DNA of 64,000 bases from NCBI RefSeq assembly GCF_963678635.1, contig NW_026971221.1:1-64000 (forward strand). Reading direction: 5' to 3'. The stretch comes from Symsagittifera roscoffensis (taxonomy: Eukaryota; Xenacoelomorpha; Acoela; Convolutidae). Positions 55,470 to 64,000 of this stretch are shown here, piece by piece. The notes below the pieces were generated by a model, which saw only the letters and a list, made by a program, of their open reading frames with translations, was not told the DNA's origin and made no database searches. Position numbers and translations under genes: made by a program. The first letter of the stretch is position 1; every line of letters begins with the position of its first letter.

Positions 55470-56909
55470 TCAGCCTATACTTAAGTAATATTTCTTATGT
55501 AGATATACTTGTATGTTCGTATCAGAGAATATCACGTGTACAAGCGCGTACAATTCCCGAGGATGCAGTCTTCCTCTGTTTGGATCGTACACTGGAAGCG
55601 AGAGCTCCTTCACGTCCATTTCGACAAGGAAGTCCCTCAGCCTCGTCAAAGACAAGACTAGGTTCTCTGGGTCCACGTGCTGCTTCTCCGTCGCCCTCGT
55701 TACCAAGAAGCACAAGTATTTTCCCGGTATCTGCGACGCCGCCGGAGGTAAGGCTGCCACGCCCCCTATCCCTGGTCTTTGCTTCCAAAGGAATTCCACG
55801 TTTTTGTATTCTCTCTTAAAATCTGCCGCTAATGCTGTCCTAAAACTCATGTCTGCGGTGATTGCTATCGCACATGTTCTGTTTGTGAGTATGAAATCAC
55901 TGTCTGTTAGTATTATGTTACTTGAATATTCATTTGGTAAGTTAAAATATGACTCAACTACCCTGCCTATGTCAGGTTTCTTAGGCTCTTCGCCTGTTTC
56001 TGCTTCTAAGTCTCCTGTTTCTCCTGCTATTCTTAATTTTTTTATTATCAAGTTTTCAGTGTGGGTAAGTCCTACCCCCACTCCCCGGACAAAAATATCC
56101 ATCGACGTTCCCGTCGATCGCATACCGGGTATCAAGTCAAGGTTAGAAGCTGGAATGAGTAGTCGTCCTTCCTGGGCAGCCCAGGAAGGATCATCTCGTT
56201 CGGTCTTGATGTATTTCATGCTTTCACGATCTACGTCTTGAATCGTGACGCTGGTCTCCTCTGGATCCGAGATCGTTTCATTCAGCCACTCTAAGACACG
56301 CAGGTTCGTCAAGTCTTGTTCATATGACTGCTGTTGCTCGTCGTCGAATTCTACCTCGGGTTTCGACCAGTCGTCAACCCACTCATCGTCGTGATCATCG
56401 ACTATGTCAATGTCTTGTGACACAGTTATTTCCTCTAGACCCACTACTTCCTCCACTATCTTCTTTAGATCTATCCTATCCACTACAAAGTCGTCACCGT
56501 AAGCATTGTATTTCTTTTTTGGTCTCATCCCGTCCTTCTGACGAGTCTGTATGGTGAACGGAAGATCCGGTTCCAAGTTCTTGGGAACCTCTATCTGTTC
56601 GGGATCCTGCCAATCTTCCTCTGCGTAGGGTAAGGTTTCATCGTCCGCTTCGATCTGTTCGTTTGGATCCAGGTCCAGCAGTGTATCCGTACCTTCCTCT
56701 ACGACTTCGTTTCCATCGTTCTTCTCCCTGGTGCCTTTTTCATTGACCTCACAAGCAGGATCCATCATTAGATAATCCCTTTCTTCCATGTCTGCAGGTA
56801 TACACCAGTCTTCTGTCGATGGATTGTGTGGCTTTATATTCTCGTAGTGGGCGGCTCGGCCAGTACTCAGTCTATAAAAGCGTCCCTCCTGATGCACCTC
56901 TGTAATCAT
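55470..56909 (-). pseudogene. Integrase tail and C-terminal extension of gag-pol, element C
   Basis: 479 codons, in the same frame as the integrase segment and separated from it only by a Trp-to-stop change at 56976-56978. It runs from FMITEVHQEG through the acidic linker straight into YGDDFVVD, FVRGVGVGLTHTEN, DSDFILTNRT and the end YYLSIG. It therefore shows that the extension is an integral part of the polyprotein. Function unknown. Confidence 0.85.
56059..56098 (-). promoter_or_regulatory. 40-nt invariant block with internal PPT copy, element C
   Basis: All 40 bases equal to A and B; GTCCGGGGAG at 56081-56090. Confidence 0.7.
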
Positions 56910-58568
56910 GAAGGGTCCCCTCCATTTTTTTAGGAGCTTTTTTGTCCCTTTCGGTGGTATAACGTTCTGGAATACTCATACGTAGTCTCCCACCGAGTAA
57001 GCCTTTGCACCAGCTGCTTTCTTGTCGAATCTTTTCCTCTGCCTTGCCTGTGCCTGCTGAGTATTTCGTCTACACAAATCGTTCAACTCCTGTTGGCGTC
57101 TGATCACATCCCTCACGTAGACCTGTGGGGACGTTTTCGTTCCCTCATATTCTGGGTAGAAGAAGGTTAAGGGTAAAGACTTTTCGTGTCCAGTTAGCAT
57201 CATGTGTGGACTGACTCCAGTGGTGGAGTGTTGCGTGCTGTTATATGCTCCCATCACCTGTGGAAGGTATCTGTCCCAAACGGTCATGTACCTGGAACAA
57301 TATACTCTCAGCATCGACACTAACGTCCTGTTCTGTCTTTCCACTAAGCCCTTCGTCTGAGGGTGGTATGTCGTGGAGTGAGCCTGAGCGACCTGTGAGC
57401 GTCTCATAAGCTCTTTCGTAAGCTCTCCTACGAAAGCTGTTCCATTATCCGATTGAAACGTCATCGGACAACCATGTCTTGCTATCCAGGTATTGATCAG
57501 GTGGTCGCATGTCTCTTCCGCCGAGGCAGTTATGCAGGGCACGGCCTCTGCATACTTCGTGAAATGATCTATCATGACCAGCACCTGATTATAACCATTG
57601 TCTGTCATGCATATCTTTTGGTGATCTATTTGCACCACCTCGTTGAATTCAGACGACTCGATCGATTGTAAAGGAAATCGCAACTTCCTTGGATCCTTGA
57701 CGTGTTGGCATGACAGACATGCTGTTACCCATTTCTCGCATGCCTTTTTCATCCCAGGCCACTCAAAGCGCTTCAGTATCCTCTGATATACTTTGTCGAT
57801 CCGCTGATGGCCCATCTGATCATGTGACCTGAATAATAGTTCTGTCTGATAGAGTTGCGGTAACACTATCGCGTTATACTTGTATAGGACTCTGTCTTCT
57901 TCTCTTCTTTTGCAAGCCACGATCCCGTCCTTGTTCAAGTATAATCTTGCCTCTTTCTGCATAAAATACTGTCTCAGGATACGGTAACTGTCTTCCTCGA
58001 GGTCTCCTTTATCCGGAGAACCATTCTCGATCCACCTTTTCAGGTTGCTTGTCATGCGATCATTTCTCTGCGCTCTTAGAAGGTCCGAGAGTCTGTATCT
58101 CGCCTTCAAGTATGTCTTCATGACCCTCATCTGACTATTTAGCTCGTTGGGCTGATGTGTGTCTTCTTCCATCTTAACGCACCAAATCTTCGCCAACGGT
58201 TGTGTTTCTTGTTCAAACGGCAGAAGATCAGTCCTGACTACCTCTTTCTGCGGCAACAGGCTTATCGACCGTTTCGATACCGCTATTGTCTCCAAGTCAT
58301 CCGCTGCGTTATCAAAGACTCTTTCGCTTGGTATAAGGTAGCGATCGCTGTCAGGACCCTGGTACACCTCTCTGTCCAGGTCCCTTGCCCGAGTTTCCAC
58401 TAGTAGCGTGTGTATCGCCAGTTCTGACAGTTCTGATCCCGAGCTCGAATTCCTGTCTGAATAGGTGTCCATTCTTGAGCTTCGGAAATCATCATCCGTC
58501 GAAGAGGTTGTGCTGGAGACTGCACGCTCCTCCAGATCATGTCTGTGCCTTCTTCGCATCCATCTGAA

Positions 58569-58578
58569 CTCCCCGGAC
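58569..58578 (-). promoter_or_regulatory. Internal polypurine-tract copy 1 (pol linker), element C
   Basis: TTTTGTCCGGGGAG on the minus strand, coding LSGE. Confidence 0.65.
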
Positions 58579-58634
58579 AAAACCTTGTTCTCTAGGTCCT
58601 GTTTCTCATCAGGAATTTTCTCGTCTATCTCAGA

Positions 58635-58644
58635 CTCCCCGGAC
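58635..58644 (-). promoter_or_regulatory. Internal polypurine-tract copy 2 (pol linker), element C
   Basis: ATTTGTCCGGGGAG on the minus strand, coding LSGE, 66 bp from copy 1. Confidence 0.65.
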
Positions 58645-58700
58645 AAATTTTCTTGTCCCGGGTGTTGATCTCGTGATCGCTGGTTCTTTTCATCATTCGT

Positions 58701-58710
58701 CTCCCCGGAC
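58701..58710 (-). promoter_or_regulatory. Internal polypurine-tract copy 3 (pol linker), element C
   Basis: ATTTGTCCGGGGAG on the minus strand, coding LSGE, again 66 bp from copy 2. The even spacing is notable. Confidence 0.65.
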
Positions 58711-58875
58711 AAATAGTCTTGCAGCAGATTTTGTTCTACCTCTTCACCCTCTTTATCCCGGTCTACAAAGGTGACGGTTTTCTTTCGCTTGCTGCTCCCC
58801 TGTTCTTTCTGTCCGTAAGAAGTACTGGTTAAAATCTCTTGTGGTATTGAGGATACTAGTTGCTGAACTATTGTC

Positions 58876-61800
58876 CTACAATCCCTCTCGTTCTCTTCGT
58901 GGTGTGACTTGCACCGTTTTATCCAATAATGAGAGGCTGTTTATATTCATGCGAGAGAGTTCTTGCTGGACCAGGTTCGAGCGCAGCAACAAATCCAAGG
59001 GGACCGGGTCCTCCTTGGACAGGATCTTTATCTCGGTTGCTTTCTCTACAGGTAACTCAGGGTGCCCTGGAATTGGATGTCCAGACTTATCCAACCATCT
59101 CGTCAAGGGAAGCGCTTCATAAGTTTCTTTGTCCAGAAACGAGAATCCCTCCTTTATTTCCGCCTGATTGGCCTGTTTCTGCTCCAATCTTTCATAGAAC
59201 TCAGTTTTATTGCTGAGGCTGTCAGCATTCTGGTGTTTATCACGCATCCTATGTTCGATTATCATATGGTAGCCATCCAATCTTACTATCCATCTACCAA
59301 TATAACTCTGATCCATCGAGTAGGTTTTCAACCAGGATAACGCTCTGTTGTTCACGCGTAACTTGAAGGGAGCGCTCCCCAAGTATGCACGGTACTTTTC
59401 CACGAAGGTGACTACTGCAAACATTTCTGCCTTTGGTGCGCCATATTTCATCTCTGTGTCACTCAAGACCTTGCTGCCGTATGCAATGGGACGGAGAACT
59501 GTTCTTCCGTTCCATTCTTGCTCTTGATGCAAGATTCCTGAGATGGCCACCACCGATGCGTCTGTGTCGAGAACATACATGCCCTTTTCAGTAGGCATGC
59601 CTAGCACTAGCGCCTCGCACAGTTCCCGCTTTATGTTCTCAAAGGCCGTTTGAGCTTCATCGCTCCATTCGAACTTTTTCCCTTTGTTGCGCATCAGCTT
59701 CTGCATCGGGTACACCTTGTCCGCATATCCTTTTATGAATTCTCGGTAGTAATTGGCAAACCCTAGGAAGCTCAGGAGCTGTGTGTCCGTTCTGGGGGCT
59801 TTCCATGTCAACACTGCTTCCACTGCTTCCGGGTCCGGCCTCACACCATGCCTATCCACCATTCTTCCTAGGTACTTAATCGAATCCCTAAGGATTTCAC
59901 ATTTCGATGGTTTGCACTTCAATCCAGCTCCTTTCATGCATCCAAAGACCTCATCTAGCCTATCAATGTGGTCTTCCAGGGTCGGTGTCGCTATGACCAC
60001 GTCGTCCACGTAACACATCACGAGATTCCCGTACTTCTTGATCACTCTCGTCAAAGCATGAGCCATCAGTCTTTGAAAAGTGGCCGTTGCATTGCACAAG
60101 CCGAAGGGCATCCTCTTCCACTGGTACAATCCCAATTCGCACGCGAATCCGGTTTTCTCTCTGTCCTTCTTCCGCAGAGGGACCTGCCAGAAGGCAGAAC
60201 CTAAGTCCAATGTGGTGAAGAACTTGGCATCACCAAGCTTAGATAGGCTCTCATCTGTTCGCGGTATCGGGTACGCATCTTTTATCGTTACCGCGTTCAA
60301 GTAACGAAAGTCGCAACAAAATCTAAGCTGCCCCCCTTTGTTTTTCGCCATTACTACTCCGCAAGCCCATGGCGATTTCGAGGGTTCTATCATGTCGTAT
60401 TCAAGCAACATTTCTATTTCCGCTCGGCACGCTTCCGATTTATGTGGCGTCATTCGCCTTGCGCGTTCCCTGTGGGGAACGGCGCTCTCTTCTAGTTCGA
60501 TTTCGTGTTCGAGGAAATTACAGCAACCGATATCCGCCTTATGTTTTGAAAATACATCTGCGTTCCGATTTAGGAGGTCCCGCAATTTTTCGAAATCTCC
60601 CTCACCTATTTTCCTTTTTAAATGTTCTATCTCTGGCAAAACCGGTTTGTCAGATTCTATCTCATATGACGAGGGGCGTTCCGGAAAATTCGAGCAGCTT
60701 GATAAGCCGTCGTCCGTTTCGGATTTCATTGAAAACAATTTATGAATAGATTTTAATTCATTAATCCGCTTTAAAATTTTATCTTTATTGGCATGATGAG
60801 GGCAGTCTTTCACATTATATTTCTTCAAGTTTTGTGTCTCCTCATAGTCAGTCCTCATCGGCAAAGCGTAGCCAAGCTTCTTTCCACGCTGGATTGAAAC
60901 CGTGGTGTCCAGTGTGTTCAACAACACACTGACACACAGTCCGTTTCGCGTTACCGAGAAGCTCCGGCCTAAAATCACCGGACTCTGACTATTTGGATTC
61001 GGTACTAAGCAAACCTGTTTACTATCACTTAACGAATTCAAATTTCTCATTCTAAAAATTGCTACCACAGCTTGTCCTGGTTGTAATTTTACTTTTCTAT
61101 CCAAGAAAATTGGTACCTTGTTTTCGTCTGTTATTATCCTATTAATTGGTCTCTTAACATACTTTCGGTCCGGGTTTCTAATCCGTATCAGACCGTTGTT
61201 CAAGTCAATCATCACGTCAAAATTCCTGACAAAATCTCTGCCCAAGATGAATTGGTCGGCGTCGTCCAGATTCTCTACCACCAGGAAGCTCATCCAAAGA
61301 TCCCGTCCTCCCATGTGGAGGACCGTTATTGGTGTTCTTCCGGCCACGTAGATAGCTCCTCGATTGGCGGCGGCCAGTCGGAGATTCATTGGAATTAGAT
61401 CTTCCCGCGTGAAGCCCATTCTTTCCCAAGTTTTTATCGGCATCACACTCACTACCGCTCCTGTGTCCAGAAGCCCTGTGACTCCGAGTTTTGTTCCGTT
61501 GGTGTCGAGCAGATGTGCGGTCACATCTGCTTCATACCCAATGTGTACTGCGTCTTGTTCCATCATGGCGTCATGGCCTATCCTGCGGACCTTGAGTTCC
61601 TCTTCTCCCAAATAGATCTGCCCCATTTGGTCATCATCTGTTGTTACATAAGTCCTGGTGTAGATACTGATTCCATCCACGTTCAGCATTAATTGATACG
61701 GCCCATAGACTTCCAGGTAGCGTCCATGAAGTTTCTTCATGCGAGGGCCACCCGTCGTTAGTAGTGCTCGCACAGCTCTCGACTCGGTGCGTGGCTCCAC
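58876..61800 (-). pseudogene. Protease - RT - RNase H region of pol, element C
   Basis: 974 codons beginning in the left copy of the 730-bp duplication. It has protease LLDTGA, RT FCCDFRYLN and YVDD (about 60003-60014), and RNase H DTDAS. The third RNase H motif reads RVNNRA where A and B have RVDNRA. The lost aspartate is expected to be catalytic, so RNase H is probably dead. The frame ends by frameshift before the acidic linker. Confidence 0.9.
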
Positions 61801-62543
61801 CTGCCTCAGATTTTAATTTTACTTTTCTATCCAAGAAAATTGGTACCTTGTTTTCGTCTGTTATTATCCTATTAATTGGTCTCTTAACATACTTTCGGTC
61901 CGGGTTTCTAATCCGTATCAGACCGTTGTTCAAGTCAATCATCACGTCAAAATTCCTGACAAAATCTCTGCCCAAGATGAATTGGTCGGCGTCGTTCAGA
62001 TTCTCTACCACCAGGAAGCTCATCCAAAGATCCCGTCCTCCCATGTGGAGGACCGTTATTGGTGTTCTTCCGGCCACGTAGATAGCTCCTCGATTGGCGG
62101 CGGCCAGTCGGAGATTCATTGGAATTAGATCTTCCCGCGTGAAGCCCATTCTTTCCCAAGTTTTTATCGGCATCACACTCACTACCGCTCCTGTGTCCAG
62201 AAGCCCTGTGACTCCGAGTTTTGTTCCGTTGGTGTCGAGCAGATGTGCGGTCACATCTGCTTCATACCCAATGTGTACTGCGTCTTGTTCCATCATGGCG
62301 TCATGGCCTATCCTGCGGACCTTGAGTTCCTCTTCTCCCAAATAGATCTGCCCCATTTGGTCATCATCTGTTATTACATAAGTCCTGGTGTAGATACTGA
62401 TTCCATCCACGTTCAGCATTATTTGATACGGCCCATAGACTTCCAGGTAGCGTCCATGAAGTTTCTTCATGCGAGGGCCACCCGTCGTTAGTAGTGCTCG
62501 CACAGCTCTCGACTCGGTGCGTGGCTCCACCTGCCTCAGATAA
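61084..62543 (-). repeat. 730-bp tandem duplication across the gag-protease region, element C
   Basis: 61084-61813 and 61814-62543 align with a constant 730-bp offset and only a few differences (for example 61265/61995, and TTGTTAC versus TTATTAC). Because 730 is not a multiple of 3 it breaks the polyprotein frame and duplicates the protease. Confidence 0.9.
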
Positions 62544-64000
62544 TCTGCATATGTGTCCAAATGCATTAAAGTGAACTCGGATGGTTCACTCAGATTTCTT
62601 ATTACCTGGTGTCCAGCCACTGAGATTATCGACTGTATTTTATTTCCTTGCGGCACCATGCCGAACCTCTTACCGGAGATCACTTTAAGTTTCATGTCTA
62701 AACTGCTTGGTGCTTTCGTCTCTTCGAACTCCGTTGCTTCGAAGGTATTCAGTTGCTCCAGTTCAAGTTTCACTTTTTGTTCGATCTCTTTTGTCACCAA
62801 TTCCTGTTGTACTCTATTTAGAGCATCCCTTGCGGCTGCCTTATAATCGATCTTGAAGCCATCAGCCGCAGTTGCCGGTTCCGGCTCACGTGTCTCCTCT
62901 GTTACCGCTTGCATTTTCTTTGCCGCCAGCTCTTGAGGTTTATCCTTTCTGCGTGCCTCCGCTTCACTCAAAAGTCGAGCCTTGCTGGCTTTCACTCCTG
63001 ACAAAGCTTCTTCATGTCTTGGATGCTTGATGTCTGCCACTGCATCCCAGAATTGCGGAAAATCTGATTTAAAATGACCTTCCAAGTTGCAAAAGAAACA
63101 CCTCGGGCCGAATTTCGCAATTACTCCTCTCATGAAATCCTCATGGTCCAACTCTGACGCATCTTCGTTCTCGAGGCTAAAGCCTATTGCTTTCATGCCT
63201 TGTTTGTAAGCTGGGCATGCTGACACATGATGGTCCGTTGAACTGCAATTAGCACAAGAGCGTCTCTTGTCCATATCATCCCTCGGTTTGTACCAATTTT
63301 TCCCTTGGTTTGCTGGTCCGTTGTTAAAATTGCCATAATTGTTCTTGTAATATCCAGATCTTGAAGGAGGTTTCAACAAAAGATACTCTTTTGATTTGAG
63401 CCTCAACTCCTCCGGTGTTGGCGCATTGGTTGATAGTGGTGTGTAATGCGTTGCTAGCATCGTTCGAAGTTCATCATTCTTCACACCATCGATGAATTTA
63501 GAGGCTACGGCCAGGTTCATCCTTCGGTTTGACTCGTCCGGTTGGCTGCGTCTTCTCAGCATTTCCAAATCATCGAGAAACTTGTCTATCGTTTCATCTT
63601 CTCGTTGCCTCCGTTTTTCGAAGCGCATCATCGCCTGGTGCCCCTTCACCCCTGATCCGAAACGGTTTAACAAGATTTCGAAGATTTTCTCAGCAGTGTC
63701 ACGTTGGTATTGCTTCTTGGCCATGACACAGTTCAGGGCTGTCCCTTCCAAGTTGCTGGTGAGCGCACTGCATTCCTGTCTCTCCGACAAGTCCTCTTCC
63801 TCGAAATGCAACTTCATTACCTCTATCCAGGTATCAATACAGCCATCAGATTCGTCTTTGTAGCATCTTGGTTTCTTAAAGACTCTTCTGGACTTCTCAC
63901 TGCGTTCATTGGTTCTAGATAACCTTGTCAGGAATGTCTCCAAAGACCTGTTTAGGGGTTCAAATGCTGTGGCCATTGCCGTAGCATCCCTTGAGTGTCC
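61634..64000 (-). pseudogene. Gag and first protease copy of element C (N-terminus outside window)
   Basis: The frame is open to the window edge; the ATG at 63976 is internal, since residues before it (GHSRDATA) also align with A. Capsid matches A closely (SDGCIDTWIEVMKLH, RFGSGVKGHQAMMRFEKRRQR). The first zinc knuckle CX2CX4HX4C is intact. In the second, the last Cys is Phe (GHFKSDF), which should abolish zinc binding. Protease LLDTGA follows, then the frame runs into the duplication junction near 61813 and ends in unrelated residues. Confidence 0.9.

Larger units (their letters stand above)
56976..58712 (-). pseudogene. Integrase region of pol, element C
   Basis: 578 codons. The acidic linker has three LSGE motifs, each overlapping a PPT copy. 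It is followed by the HDQMGH...CLSC zinc finger and the core with IDH, QSDNG and GLVERQN, so the catalytic triad is intact. It ends at the in-frame stop within VW(V)FQNV just before the GPF module. The listed start is a TTG inside the frame; the native frame enters from RNase H through a frameshift between 58876 and 58712. Confidence 0.9.
45032..64000 (-). mobile_element. Element C: diverged giant Ty3/gypsy-type retrotransposon, degenerate, continues past window end
   Basis: Same gene order as A on the minus strand: 3' LTR, PPT, 3' UTR, ORF2, gap with splice acceptor, gag-pol. Proteins align throughout with A, but synonymous sites are heavily diverged. For example 60052-60111 and 14527-14586 encode the same 20 residues with 16 nucleotide differences. 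The coding frames are broken in at least seven places. B sits in its 3' LTR, so C is older than B. Confidence 0.9.

Overview
The window is eukaryotic, almost certainly from an invertebrate animal. It is filled by three copies of giant Ty3/gypsy-type LTR retrotransposons. Evidence for a eukaryote: LTRs with TGT...ACA ends, AATAAA signals, a chromodomain-less gag-pol with two zinc knuckles, PR, RT, RNase H and integrase in that order, TTTTCAG-type 3' splice sites, and no bacterial gene or operon signal. The species cannot be named from the sequence.

Layout. Element A lies on the minus strand at 1-22368. Its 3' LTR is cut by the window start and its 5' LTR is 21484-22368. Element B lies on the plus strand at 23183-45031 (21,849 bp, both LTRs 885 bp). 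A and B belong to one family and face away from each other, with their 5' LTRs 814 bp apart. Element C lies on the minus strand from 45582 to beyond 64000 and belongs to a related but clearly older and more diverged family. B appears to have inserted into the 3' LTR of C: 45032-45582 and about 23014-23182 read as the two halves of one LTR. Only about 650 bp (22369-23013) looks like ordinary host DNA.

Each element has the same plan: LTR, PBS, a leader of about 2.4 kb with tandem repeats (A and B), a single gag-pol reading frame of about 2,900 codons ending in an unrecognised C-terminal domain, a short gap with a conserved splice acceptor, a second giant ORF (2,954 codons in A, unbroken), a 3' UTR, a purine-rich plus-strand primer GTCCGGGGAGTA, and the 3' LTR. 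ORF2 has an N-terminal coiled coil, an SGNH/GDSL-hydrolase domain with its catalytic residues, a second degenerate SGNH-like domain, and about 1,900 residues I do not recognise. A is nearly intact (two frameshifts in gag-pol); B and C carry many stops and frameshifts.

The most unusual signals are these. (1) The 10-nt core of the 3' polypurine tract, GTCCGGGGAG, is repeated inside pol (three internal copies in A and in B, four in C), in two different reading frames. One copy sits in a 40-nt block identical in all three elements although flanking coding sequence has diverged at synonymous sites. These look like multiple central polypurine tracts. (2) The hexamer CTTGAG is about tenfold over-represented on the sense strand of A and B but not of C. 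(3) ORF2 is a giant accessory protein with tandem SGNH domains, apparently expressed by splicing.
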